Part shown: one piece after another, positions 18,974 through 26,004 of the stretch
How positions within the stretch are numbered: the stretch's first letter is position 1
How the letters are laid out: every line of letters begins with the position of its first letter
Assembly (NCBI RefSeq): GCF_030254645.1
Contig: NZ_CP116346.1
Location: forward strand, 3,823,001 to 3,887,000
Source: Paucibacter sediminis
Lineage (GTDB): Bacteria; Pseudomonadota; Gammaproteobacteria; Burkholderiales; Burkholderiaceae_C
Direction: 5' to 3'
Length of the DNA: 64,000 nucleotides
Position numbers and translations under genes: made by a program
Notes under the pieces: model-generated
What the model saw: only the letters and a program-made list of their open reading frames with translations
What the model was told of the DNA's origin: nothing
The model's database searches: none

Positions 18974-19633
18974 ATGAAGAAATTGAACCGAGTGGCGACG
19001 CTGGTGTCCGTGGCCGCAATCGCTGCTGTGGCCTCGTCGGGCGCTTTCGCCCAGACCGTGGACAACTGGCGTGCCACCGACGGCACCGTCTGGAAGAACG
19101 GCACCAACGAACTGTGCTGGCGCGATTCCAACTGGACGCCCGCCACGGCTGCCAAGGATTGCGACGGCGCGCTGAAGCCCGCCCCCAAGGTCGAGGCACC
19201 GAAGCCCGTGGCTCCGCCGCCCCCGGTGGCTCCCCCGCCCGCTCCCAAGCCCGCTCCCACGCCTCCCGCTCCCGTGAGCGAGAAGGTCACCTTCGCCGCT
19301 GACGCCTTCTTCGACTTCGACAAGGCTGTGCTCAAGCCCGAAGCCAAGGCCAAGCTGGACGACCTGGTCAGCAAGACCGGTGGTATCAATCTGGAAGTCA
19401 TCATCGCCGTCGGCCACACCGACAGCGTGGGCTCCGATGAATACAACCAGAAGCTGTCGGTGCGCCGCTCCGAAGCCGTGAAGGCCTATCTGGTGTCCAA
19501 GAACGTGGAAAAGAACCGCGTCTACACCGAAGGCAAGGGCGAGAAGCAACCCGTGGCCGACAACAAGACCACCGAAGGTCGCGCCAAGAACCGCCGCGTC
19601 GAAATCGAAGTGGTTGGTACGCGCAACAAGTAA
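18974..19633 (+). CDS. OmpA family outer-membrane peptidoglycan-associated protein
   Basis: A 219-aa protein with a signal peptide (cleavage after A26, AFA-QT). A small N-terminal domain has two cysteines (C48 in ELCWRDSN and C63 in AKDCDGA) that could form a disulfide. A Pro/Ala/Lys linker (residues about 70-100, PPPPVAPPPAPKPAP) follows. The C-terminal OmpA/MotB domain has FFDFDKAVLKPEAKAKLD, GHTDSVGSDEYNQKLSVRR and the diaminopimelate-binding NRRVEIEV. It anchors the envelope to peptidoglycan. There is no beta-barrel, so the membrane link must be via the N-terminal domain. A strong SD AAGGAGA precedes the ATG. A good terminator follows at 19670. Confidence 0.9.
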   Translation: MKKLNRVATLVSVAAIAAVASSGAFAQTVDNWRATDGTVWKNGTNELCWRDSNWTPATAAKDCDGALKPAPKVEAPKPVAPPPPVAPPPAPKPAPTPPAPVSEKVTFAADAFFDFDKAVLKPEAKAKLDDLVSKTGGINLEVIIAVGHTDSVGSDEYNQKLSVRRSEAVKAYLVSKNVEKNRVYTEGKGEKQPVADNKTTEGRAKNRRVEIEVVGTRNK

Positions 19634-19669
19634 TCATCCCCGCTGCGCCTGGCGCGCAGCTGCGATGCA

Positions 19670-19695
19670 AAGCCCCGCCCAGCGGGGCTTTTTCG
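19670..19695 (+). terminator. intrinsic terminator after the ompA-like gene
   Basis: AAGCCCCGC (19670-19678), loop CCA, GCGGGGCTT (19682-19690), then a T tract TTTCG. The 9-bp GC-rich stem with a short loop and T run directly after the stop codon is a textbook rho-independent terminator. Confidence 0.85.
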
Positions 19696-19723
19696 TTTCC
19701 GCCTTGCGCTACCATCCCCACCC

Positions 19724-20425
19724 ATGACGAATGCCGACCCCCAAGAGCTCGCCAAATTCAGCGAGCTGGCCCACCGCTGGTGGGATGCCGAGAGCGAATT
19801 CAAGCCCCTGCACCAGATCAACCCGCTGCGTCTGGACTGGATCAACGCGCTCAGCCCGCTGGCTGGGCAGAAGGTGCTGGACGTGGGCTGCGGTGGTGGC
19901 ATCCTCACCGACTCGATGGCGCGCAAGGGCGCGATCGCGCTGGGCATCGACCTCGCCACCAAGCCGCTGCGCGTGGCCCAGCTGCACGCCATGGAAGCCG
20001 GCACCGAGAACGTCAGCTACCAGGAGATTGCCGTCGAGGCCCTGGCCGAGCAGCGCCCGGGCGAGTTCGACACCGTCACCTGCATGGAGATGCTCGAGCA
20101 TGTGCCCGATCCCGCCTCGGTGGTGCGTGCCCTCGGCACGCTCGTGAAGCCGGGAGGCTGGGTGTTCCTCTCCACCTTGAATCGCAATTTCAAGGCCTTC
20201 ATGCTGGCCATCGTGGGCGCCGAATACCTGCTCAAGATGCTGCCGGCCGGCACGCATGAATACGCGCGCTTCATCAAGCCGGCCGAGCTGGCGCAGATGT
20301 GCCGCGATGCGGGCCTGGAACTGCGCAGCGCCAAGGGCCTGGGCTACAACCCCTTGACCCAGCGCTACAGCATCGGTGGCGACACCGATGTGAACTACAT
20401 GATCGCCTGCCGCCGCCCTCTATGA
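19724..20425 (+). CDS. ubiG: ubiquinone biosynthesis O-methyltransferase UbiG
   Basis: A 233-aa class I SAM-dependent methyltransferase that makes the two O-methylations of the ubiquinone ring. Family hallmarks are FSELAHRWWDAESEFKPLH near the N-terminus, the SAM-binding motif VLDVGCGGGILTDSMA, TCMEMLEHVPDPA, the membrane-binding region VFLSTLNRNFKAF and GLGYNPLTQRY at the end. The stop overlaps the gph start by 4 nt (ATGA). A TACCAT hexamer at 19710-19715 lies 8 nt before the ATG and could produce a leaderless transcript; no SD is evident. Some translation start uncertainty remains small. Confidence 0.95.
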   Translation: MTNADPQELAKFSELAHRWWDAESEFKPLHQINPLRLDWINALSPLAGQKVLDVGCGGGILTDSMARKGAIALGIDLATKPLRVAQLHAMEAGTENVSYQEIAVEALAEQRPGEFDTVTCMEMLEHVPDPASVVRALGTLVKPGGWVFLSTLNRNFKAFMLAIVGAEYLLKMLPAGTHEYARFIKPAELAQMCRDAGLELRSAKGLGYNPLTQRYSIGGDTDVNYMIACRRPL

Positions 20426-21123
20426 GCCTGGAACTGATGGCCGAGCCGCTGCTCGCGCCCGCGCGCCTGCTGCGTGCCGTGCTGTTCGACCTCGACGGCA
20501 CGCTGATCGACAGTGCCCCGGATTTGGCCGGTGCCGCCAACGAGATGCGCGCGGAGCGCGGCCAGGCGCCGCTGGCCTACGAACTGTTGCGACCCATGGT
20601 GGGCTCAGGCGCGCGCGGCATGTTGGGTGTCTCGCTGGCGGTGACGCCCGCGCATGAGGACTTTGAAAGCCTCAAGGCCGAGTTCCTGAGCCGTTACGAA
20701 CGCCGCATGCTGCAGGAAACCGCGGTCTTTGCCGATGTGCCGCCGATGCTGGCCCAGTTGCGCGCCCTCAATCTGCCCTGGGGCATCGTCACCAACAAGG
20801 CCGAGCGCTTTGCGCTGCCCATGACGCGCGCCCTCGGCCTGGCCGAGGCGGCCGGTGCCGTGGTGGGCGGCGATACCACCCCACATGCCAAGCCGCACCC
20901 GGGTTCGCTGCTGGAGGCCGCGCGCCGCATCGGCGTGGCGCCCGAGCATTGCGCCTATGTGGGCGATGACGAGCGCGACATCCTGGCCGGCCGCGCCGCC
21001 GGCATGCTCACCGTGGCGGCCTCCTGGGGCTATCTGGGGCAAGGCGGCCGTGTGGACGCCTGGGGCGCTGATTTCATCATCGATGAACCGCTGGCCCTCT
21101 TGAAATTGCTGCAGCAGGCATAA
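20422..21123 (+). CDS. gph: phosphoglycolate phosphatase (HAD family)
   Basis: A 233-aa HAD hydrolase. The catalytic motif I is FDLDGTLIDSAPDLAGAAN, followed by motif II (IVTNKAERF), the motif III lysine (KPHPGSLLEA) and the acidic motif IV (YVGDDERDILAGRAAGM). The helical cap sits between motifs I and II. It probably hydrolyses 2-phosphoglycolate or related products. In Burkholderiales a Gph-like gene next to ubiG is common and some members (MupP-like) act on MurNAc-6-phosphate, so the precise substrate is open. Translation is coupled to ubiG (4-nt overlap). Its TAA overlaps the presumed ssrA promoter. Confidence 0.9.
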   Translation: MSLELMAEPLLAPARLLRAVLFDLDGTLIDSAPDLAGAANEMRAERGQAPLAYELLRPMVGSGARGMLGVSLAVTPAHEDFESLKAEFLSRYERRMLQETAVFADVPPMLAQLRALNLPWGIVTNKAERFALPMTRALGLAEAAGAVVGGDTTPHAKPHPGSLLEAARRIGVAPEHCAYVGDDERDILAGRAAGMLTVAASWGYLGQGGRVDAWGADFIIDEPLALLKLLQQA

Positions 21124-21124
21124 T
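21119..21124 (+). promoter_or_regulatory. probable -10 element of ssrA
   Basis: CATAAT, within the extended GGCATAATG context, lies over the gph stop codon, 13 nt before the mature tmRNA 5' end. The -35 region is poor (TTGAAA at 21100-21105 has only 13-nt spacing). The location fits a tmRNA promoter, but it is weakly supported. Confidence 0.4.
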
Positions 21125-21137
21125 GTAAAGCTTCTCT

Positions 21138-21510
21138 GGGGCCGACTTGGTTTCGACGTGGGTGCGGATCCGGAGTGGGGCATGCCGAGCACCAGTTCGC
21201 TCGTAAAACCACTGGAAACAAAGTAACTGCAAACGACTCTACGTTCGCACTCGCTGCTTAATTGCAGTTGAGCTTCTCAACGGCAGGCCAATGGGCCGGG
21301 CTCAAGTCGCAAGACGGAAAGCTGAGAAGTCATTCACATTGGCTGGTTCTGTGCCGGGTTACTCGGTTCAGGACGAGATTAAGTGACTGGCGGGAAGGGT
21401 AGCGTGCCACTGCGCGACTCTTGCCGTGAGATTCAAATCAGCCGGCTAAGCATGTAGATCTGCCCGGTGATGGCTGACGGACGGGGGTTCAATTCCCCCC
21501 GGCTCCACCA
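21138..21510 (+). ncRNA. ssrA: transfer-messenger RNA (tmRNA)
   Basis: The 373-nt RNA rescues stalled ribosomes by trans-translation. The 5' end GGGGCCGACTTGGTTTCGACG and the 3' end GGTTCAATTCCCCCCGGCTC plus CACCA form the tRNA-like domain; the acceptor arm pairs GGGGCCG with CGGCTCC. The tag reading frame starts at the resume codon GCA (21229) and reads ANDSTFALAA, then TAA (21259-21261), a typical betaproteobacterial degradation tag ending LAA. Pseudoknot-forming GC segments follow. The encoded CCA is intact although an integrase gene lies 173 nt downstream; the 3' end of ssrA is a well known attachment site for tyrosine integrases. Confidence 0.97.
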
Positions 21511-21542
21511 TTACAGAGTTCAGCGAGGTTCGCTGAAGTGCG

Positions 21543-21580
21543 AAAGGCCCAAGTAAATCAACGACTTGGGCCTTTTTCTT
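21543..21580 (+). terminator. intrinsic terminator after ssrA
   Basis: AAGGCCCAAGT (21544-21554) and ACTTGGGCCTT (21564-21574) form an 11-bp stem with a 9-nt loop, followed by TTTTCTTTG. It terminates ssrA transcription 33 nt after the CCA. If the element is inserted at the ssrA 3' end, this terminator belongs to the element, and the terminator at 27053 would be the original one. Confidence 0.8.
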
Positions 21581-21593
21581 TGTCCGCCGTAGT

Positions 21594-21683
21594 GCAGTAA
21601 CTTCCGGGGCCGACCGGGCAAAAGTTGCAGTAACTTCCGCAGTAACCGCACAATCTGGGTTACTGGATCGTGAAAGTTACTGC
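21594..21683. repeat. integrase arm-type repeat array, left end
   Basis: GCAGTAACTTCC occurs at 21594-21605 and 21627-21638. The second copy is followed immediately, with a 12-bp period, by GCAGTAACC (21639-21647). The inverse AAGTTACTGC lies at 21674-21683, abutting the integrase ATG, and GGTTACTG at about 21658-21665. Such short direct and inverted repeats next to a tyrosine integrase are typical arm-type sites. The copy at the ATG would let integrase repress its own gene. The matching pair is found at the other end of the element (26902-26923). Confidence 0.65.
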
Positions 21684-22973
21684 ATGGCGCGCAACCTGAT
21701 CCCCGGCGACACCACCCTCAAGGCCATCAAGCCCGGCGACGAGCGCAAGCGCTTGAACGACGGGGCAGGGCTGTACCTGCTGCTGTTCGTGAAGGGGGGC
21801 TCGCACGGCTGGCGCTTCGACTACAGCTTTGGCGGCAAGCGCAAGACCCTGAGCCTGGGCACCTACCCCGATACCACCCTGGCGCTGGCCCGCAGCAAGG
21901 CCGACGAGGCCCGCAAGCTGGTGAGTGCAGGCACTGACCCCAGCGGGGTGCGCCAGCAGGCCAAGGCCGAGCAACTGCGCCGGCGCGAGGAAGCCGTGCG
22001 TGCAGACGCCGGATTGCCGCCGCTGCACTCTTTTGAGGCGGTGGCTCGGCAATGGCTCTCCACCATCCACGAGAACAAGGTCAGCGCCGGCCACGCCGAG
22101 CGCACCCGCATCAGGCTGGAGCAAGACGTGTTTCCCTGGATTGGGCGCATGGCCATCGCGGACGTGAAGGCGCCCGACCTGCTGGCCTGCTTGCGTCGGG
22201 TGGAGGCCCGCGGCGCCATCGAAACTGCGCACCGCATCAAGCAGGCCTGCGGCCAAGTGTTCCGCTTCGGCATTGCCGAGGGCAAATGCGCGCGCGATCA
22301 TGCCGCTGATCTCAGGGACGCGCTGACCCCCGTCAACGTCAAACACCGCGCCGCCATCACCGACCCCAAGCGCGCCGGCCAGCTGCTGCGCGCCATCTAC
22401 GACTACGAGGGCATGCCCACCACCCGCGCCGCCCTGAAGCTGGCGCCGTTGGTGTTCGTGCGGCCGGGCGAACTGCGCAAGGCCGAATGGGCCGAGTTCG
22501 ATCTGGACGCGGCCGAGTGGAAGATACCCTCGGAGCGCATGAAGCGAAGCAAGGCCGAGAAGGCCAACGGTCTGCCGCATCTGGTGCCGCTCTCGACTCA
22601 GGCGGTGGAGATCCTGCGCGAACTGCGGCCCCTGACCGGGCACGGCCGCTATGTGTTCCCCAGCCCGCGCACGGGCGAGCGGCCCATGAGTGATAACGCC
22701 GTGCTGTCAGCGTTGCGCCGCATGGGCTTCCCCAAGGACGAGATGACCGGCCACGGCTTCCGGGCGATGGCCCGCACCATGCTGGCCGAGCGCCTGCATG
22801 TGCCCGAAACGGTGATCGAGGCGCAACTGGCGCACGCCGTCAAGGACAGCTTGGGGCGCGCCTACAACCGCACCGAGTTCCTGGCCCAAAGGCGGCAGAT
22901 GCTACAGCTTTGGGCGGACCATCTGGACAAGCTGCGGGTAGGTGCGGAGATTGTTCCGTTGATGAACGAATAG
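21684..22973 (+). CDS. tyrosine-type site-specific integrase (DUF4102 arm-binding domain)
   Basis: A 429-aa recombinase of the P4/CP4-57 type. Residues about 10-95 form the DUF4102 arm-DNA-binding domain (LNDGAGLYLLLFVKGGSHGW and TLSLGTYPDTTLALAR). A SAM-like core-binding domain spans about 110-215. The catalytic domain has R260 (VRPGELRKAEW), H357 and R360 (GHGFRAMARTM), H384 (QLAHAVKD) and the nucleophile Y394 (YNRTEF). All catalytic residues are present and the length is normal, so it should be active. It inserts DNA at a specific site, most likely the ssrA 3' end next to it. No SD is visible; an inverted arm-type repeat touches its ATG, suggesting autorepression. Confidence 0.95.
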   Translation: MARNLIPGDTTLKAIKPGDERKRLNDGAGLYLLLFVKGGSHGWRFDYSFGGKRKTLSLGTYPDTTLALARSKADEARKLVSAGTDPSGVRQQAKAEQLRRREEAVRADAGLPPLHSFEAVARQWLSTIHENKVSAGHAERTRIRLEQDVFPWIGRMAIADVKAPDLLACLRRVEARGAIETAHRIKQACGQVFRFGIAEGKCARDHAADLRDALTPVNVKHRAAITDPKRAGQLLRAIYDYEGMPTTRAALKLAPLVFVRPGELRKAEWAEFDLDAAEWKIPSERMKRSKAEKANGLPHLVPLSTQAVEILRELRPLTGHGRYVFPSPRTGERPMSDNAVLSALRRMGFPKDEMTGHGFRAMARTMLAERLHVPETVIEAQLAHAVKDSLGRAYNRTEFLAQRRQMLQLWADHLDKLRVGAEIVPLMNE

Positions 22974-22996
22974 AGTCCTTGGTGAAAGGCGAGGCC

Positions 22997-23623
22997 ATGT
23001 TTAAGTTCAATCCAGTTTCGGCGTCCAAGCATCTTGAGAAGTCCATCCCGCTAGGCCCAAATGGCATTGCCCAGAGGGCGTTCATCGAGTGCCTAGTTCT
23101 ATTTGCTTTGGTCATTGCTCTGACTGTCGCGATGAAGCTTCTGGTTCCGACGAGCTATGAGCGGTTCAATGCGGTGTTGCACGACATTCGCATGGCGCCA
23201 TTCTTTTGGCTGCTCTATCGATTGGCCATGGGCATATGGACCTACCTTTTCCGGCTCGCAAGCTACGTGCAGACCTTGAGAGACTTTGCAGTGCCGAACA
23301 TTGCGCACATGCGGGTACGAATTGCCGACCTAACGCCGCAACGGCCTCCAAGCGACGCAGAGGAGAGTCCGCCGACGCCGGCTGAGTGTGTCCCACGCCC
23401 GTCGGCCGCCGACGCCGAGTCTCTCCGGACTAGGGAGCGCAACACGCTAGTCGCGCTGATTGGTGTGCTCTGCAAGGAGCAGGGAATCAACTGCCAAAGG
23501 CCAGCCGCTGCAGCGGCAACACTGAAAAGCATGACGGCCGCCCACGGACTCAGTATTGGTGAGTCAACAATTGAGAGTGTCATGAAGAAGGTTCCAGAGG
23601 CAATTGAGGCAAGGTCCAGGTAA
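22997..23623 (+). CDS. hypothetical membrane protein of the ssrA-linked element
   Basis: A 208-aa protein I do not recognise. The start at 22997 (MFKFNPVSASKHL) follows GGCGAGG; a longer frame opening inside the integrase gene is rejected. One clear membrane helix (about residues 30-52, LVLFALVIALTVAMKLLV) is followed by a second hydrophobic stretch (FFWLLYRLAMGIWTYLFRL). A soluble C-terminal half begins with a Pro-rich linker and ends in a small helical domain (TLKSMTAAHGLSIGESTIES). G+C is much lower than in the flanking core genes (29 of 60 bases at 23101-23160), suggesting foreign origin. It is probably element cargo; an effect on the host membrane or on phages is speculation. Confidence 0.7.
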   Translation: MFKFNPVSASKHLEKSIPLGPNGIAQRAFIECLVLFALVIALTVAMKLLVPTSYERFNAVLHDIRMAPFFWLLYRLAMGIWTYLFRLASYVQTLRDFAVPNIAHMRVRIADLTPQRPPSDAEESPPTPAECVPRPSAADAESLRTRERNTLVALIGVLCKEQGINCQRPAAAAATLKSMTAAHGLSIGESTIESVMKKVPEAIEARSR

Positions 23624-23634
23624 AGGGCTCGATC

Positions 23635-23686
23635 GGCAATTGCCTGTCGCGCGTGGGTAGTTGCCTTTGCAGAGTGGGCAGTTGCC
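23635..23686. promoter_or_regulatory. three TTGCC sites phased at exactly 21 bp upstream of the AlpA gene
   Basis: The perfect palindrome GGCAATTGCC (23635-23644) is followed by GTGGGTAGTTGCC (23653-23665) and GTGGGCAGTTGCC (23674-23686). The TTGCC core lies at 23640-23644, 23661-23665 and 23682-23686, spaced 21 bp each, i.e. two helical turns, so all three face the same side of DNA. This is a good candidate for cooperative binding by a regulator, for example the AlpA-like protein encoded 72 nt downstream or an element repressor. Confidence 0.55.
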
Positions 23687-23757
23687 CCCGTAGGTGAATA
23701 TGAATAGCCAGAGTTAAGCCTTCACCAGTCGCGGGCAACCCCGCAGGAAGGCAAACG

Positions 23758-23988
23758 ATGGCGAGCTTCGTTAAACCCAGGGTCCGCAGCGAGCAACCGC
23801 TGCACGCGGCCCAGATTCAAGACGCGCTCTTGAATCTCCGCACAGTCCAAGCCCTCTCGGGTCTGGGCAAAACCTCCATCTACGAGCGCATCAAGTCCGG
23901 CGAATTGAAGCCGGTGAAATTGGGCTCGCGCTGCACCCGGTTTCGCGCCGGTGATGTGCAGGCCTGGCTGCAGGCCCAAGGCAAGTAA
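23758..23988 (+). CDS. AlpA/excisionase-type helix-turn-helix regulator
   Basis: A 76-aa MerR-like/AlpA-type DNA-binding protein. The core is LRTVQALSGLGKTSIYERIK, KPVKLGSRCTRFRAGDVQAWL, the standard winged HTH of AlpA and phage excisionase (Xis) proteins. In CP4-57 AlpA switches on excision; in gram-negative phage-inducible islands AlpA relatives control induction. Here it probably controls excision or downstream gene expression. The ATG is preceded by AGGAAGG. The phased TTGCC sites lie just upstream. The following HTH gene starts 9 nt after the stop, indicating an operon of 23758-25049. Confidence 0.85.
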   Translation: MASFVKPRVRSEQPLHAAQIQDALLNLRTVQALSGLGKTSIYERIKSGELKPVKLGSRCTRFRAGDVQAWLQAQGK

Positions 23989-23997
23989 GGGGGCGAT

Positions 23998-24309
23998 ATG
24001 GACGAAAAAAAGACCACCCCCGAAAAGGAAGCGGCCCTCAAGAATTTGCGCGATCAGTTTAAGGGCACCGACACCTCGACTCAAATCAATTTGCTGGCGG
24101 CCGCCTTGCGCCTGTGCAGCAGCATCACCACCTACGAGGCGTCGCGCTGGCTGGACATCTACCACCCAGCCGGCCGGATCAAGGATCTGCGCGATGCCGG
24201 CTTCGAGATCCTGACCCTGTGGACCGTGGTCAAGACCGAGGCCAATGTGTCGCACCGGATCGGGCGCTATGTGCTGATCCGCGAACCGCAGCAGGAGCAG
24301 GCGGCATGA
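23998..24309 (+). CDS. small helix-turn-helix protein of the element
   Basis: A 103-aa protein with an acidic/Lys-rich N-terminal 20 residues and a winged-helix region: INLLAAALRLCSSITTYEAS, WLDIYHPAGRIKDLRDAGFE. This pattern (YHPAxRIxDLRxxGxxI) matches the HTH_39-type domain common in phages and genomic islands. It probably binds DNA as a regulator of element genes. The SD AAGGGGG is good, and the stop overlaps the next start by 4 nt (ATGA). The exact regulatory target is unknown. Confidence 0.8.
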   Translation: MDEKKTTPEKEAALKNLRDQFKGTDTSTQINLLAAALRLCSSITTYEASRWLDIYHPAGRIKDLRDAGFEILTLWTVVKTEANVSHRIGRYVLIREPQQEQAA

Positions 24310-24452
24310 GCGGCGCCGAGCACTGGATCAACAGGCTGCAGAGCCTCGCGGCGCGCTTTCCGCAGTACGGCATAGGGCGAGACCTTGCCGGCCTGGCGGT
24401 GGCGGACCTGTGGGGCATCTATCGTTTCCTGCAGCACGTTGCGGAGGGCTGA
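24306..24452 (+). CDS. 48-aa hypothetical protein, translationally coupled
   Basis: A short frame starting with ATGA overlap to the preceding HTH gene and ending 3 nt before the next ATG. The sequence MSGAEHWINRLQSLAARFPQ ends with DLWGIYRFLQHVAEG. It is amphipathic helical with no known domain. Position and tight coupling in the operon support a real gene; short peptides like this next to HTH_39 genes are frequent in phages and islands. Confidence 0.6.
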   Translation: MSGAEHWINRLQSLAARFPQYGIGRDLAGLAVADLWGIYRFLQHVAEG

Positions 24453-24455
24453 GGC

Positions 24456-25049
24456 ATGGGGCGCTCTGAATCGTTCCAGATGGACGAGATGGGGGCGCAC
24501 GCCAGGCTGTACGAAAAGATCGCGCACTCGCCGGCTTGGCTCGCTCTGAGCTTCTCGGCCCGTGCGCTTTACATGCAGCTGCGCGTGAAGCTCAAGCAGA
24601 CCAACAACGGCAACATCGATGCGACCTTGAGCACGCTTCGGCACGCCGGGTTCAAGTCGTCCAGCACGGTAGCCAAGGTGCTGCGCGAGTTGGAGGTGGT
24701 GGGCCTGATCGCCAAGACCCGGCAAGGCGGTATCGCGGCTGGCGGGCGCCTGTGCAACCTCTACAGGTTCACCGACAAGCCGGTTTTTGAGCACCCCAAG
24801 CAGGACGTGCGCGCGAGCAAGGCCACGCATGAATGGAGGGCCTGGACCGGCCTGCGCGAGGCCGAGGCCGCGATCCGCACCGCACACGCCAGCGCCAAGC
24901 TGCCCGAGGCTGAGAAAAACAGGCGCAAGGGCCAAAGATCGAATCGGATCAGTTCGAAAACCGAAGCCTTGCCGGCTGATCTCAGTTCGAAATCTGGGCC
25001 AAGCGAGCGGCCAACGCTTCGAAAAGTGAAGCTGGCTTCGGTGGCGTGA
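24456..25049 (+). CDS. winged-helix protein, possible replication/regulatory protein of the element
   Basis: A 197-aa protein beginning MGRSESFQMDEMGAHARLYEK. The segment SPAWLALSFSARALYMQLR and then FKSSSTVAKVLRELEVVGLI form a winged-helix fold similar to that in replication initiators and regulators of phages and islands. The remaining C-terminal third is Lys/Ser-rich, charged and probably disordered. I cannot tell whether it initiates replication or only regulates. SD GAGG stands directly before the ATG. It is the last gene of the AlpA operon and is followed by a 331-nt gap with direct repeats, where an origin could lie. Confidence 0.65.
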   Translation: MGRSESFQMDEMGAHARLYEKIAHSPAWLALSFSARALYMQLRVKLKQTNNGNIDATLSTLRHAGFKSSSTVAKVLRELEVVGLIAKTRQGGIAAGGRLCNLYRFTDKPVFEHPKQDVRASKATHEWRAWTGLREAEAAIRTAHASAKLPEAEKNRRKGQRSNRISSKTEALPADLSSKSGPSERPTLRKVKLASVA

Positions 25050-25297
25050 AGAGGGCTAAGTGCTTGCCGTGCAAAGGTTATCTTGGGCCAACTGCCGCGC
25101 CGCTACTTGGCGCTGCCATGGCTCGAAATTCGAACACCTTTACATGGTTGCCAGGGGTGTGGGGATCTTGTGCGATGGCGGCAAGCGCAACAACAGGGTC
25201 GACACGTTTAATTGCCAATTCAAAGGCAGGGCATTTTCTACGCGTGAGAAGCCTAGTGGTCCGCCTGCACGGCTCATGCAGGCTTTCCAACGGCCCC

Positions 25298-25336
25298 CAC
25301 CGGGCATGCAATGGGGTGCCGCACCGGGTACGCAAT
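25298..25336. repeat. 15-bp direct repeat pair, 24-bp period, in a 331-nt gap (25050-25380)
   Basis: The stretch 25050-25380 has no credible gene. It contains CACCGGGCATGCAAT (25298-25312) and CACCGGGTACGCAAT (25322-25336), identical at 13 of 15 positions and 24 bp apart. Just before them is the inverted repeat GCCTGCA (25263-25269) ... TGCAGGC (25277-25283) with a 7-nt loop. This combination might be an operator for the zinc-ribbon gene (ATG at 25381), or iteron-like/transfer origin DNA. The repeats are seen directly; the function is not known. Confidence 0.5.
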
Positions 25337-25380
25337 CCTGTTCATTTGCCGATTGATTTCGATTTCTGTGGAGGCTTGAG

Positions 25381-26004
25381 ATGGGCAAAGGTGGGTCTAG
25401 ATTGGGAGCAGGGCGGCCGGGCTGGCGGGGCAAGACAGAGCATTGCCGCAGTCTGGACGTGCGGCGCTTTGCCTCGGCCAACATGCTGCGCACGGGCATG
25501 TGGAGTTGGCAGTGGCGCGATGCTGTTACCGGTGAAGAGGTGGCCAGCATCGGGGTGATCGGGCAGACCTACAGCGTGGTGCTGGCCTACACGGCCGGCG
25601 GCGAGGCGATCCGCACGCGCGTGCCCATCGTCAGGACCGACTGCGGCTTCGGCGGCTCGCGCCCGTGGTTTGCTTGCCCGTCTTGCAGCAGACGCGTGGC
25701 CCTGCTGTTCTTGCGCTCCAGGCACTTCGCCTGCAGGCATTGCCACCGCCTGAGCTATGGCAGCCAAGCCGCAGACCTATGCGGCCGTGCTTGGCGCCGC
25801 CAGCGCAAGATCGAGGCGCGCCTAGGCCCGGACTGGCGGCGGCCGCCGCACATGCACCTCAAGACCTACGAGCGACTGCTGAAGGCCATCTTGGCCTGCG
25901 AGCGCCAGCGCGATGCGTGGCTGTCTGGCGCGGTGGCGCGCTTGATGGGCGGGCTGGAGGCGCTGCAGAAGCGGTTTCCCAATTTGATTGGCGTCAGTGA
26001 CTAA
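25381..26004 (+). CDS. conserved island-associated zinc-ribbon protein
   Basis: A 207-aa protein of a family often found in genomic islands and prophages. It starts MGKGGSRLGAGRPGWRGKTE, a basic Gly-rich AT-hook-like segment. RTDCGFGGSRPWFACPSCSR follows, and then FACRHCHRLSYGSQ; the CPSC and CRHC pairs form a probable zinc ribbon. A C-terminal coiled-coil-prone part (LLKAILACERQRDAWL) ends the protein. No catalytic residues are recognised; a DNA-binding role is inferred. The SD TGGAGG is good. The stop overlaps the convergent membrane gene by 4 nt (26001-26004). Confidence 0.8.
   Translation: MGKGGSRLGAGRPGWRGKTEHCRSLDVRRFASANMLRTGMWSWQWRDAVTGEEVASIGVIGQTYSVVLAYTAGGEAIRTRVPIVRTDCGFGGSRPWFACPSCSRRVALLFLRSRHFACRHCHRLSYGSQAADLCGRAWRRQRKIEARLGPDWRRPPHMHLKTYERLLKAILACERQRDAWLSGAVARLMGGLEALQKRFPNLIGVSD

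Noticed and set aside
25060-25356. 98-residue plus-strand open frame in the element's gap
   Set aside because: No SD, codon use unlike genes in the element, no domain, and it overlaps repeats; treated as non-coding.
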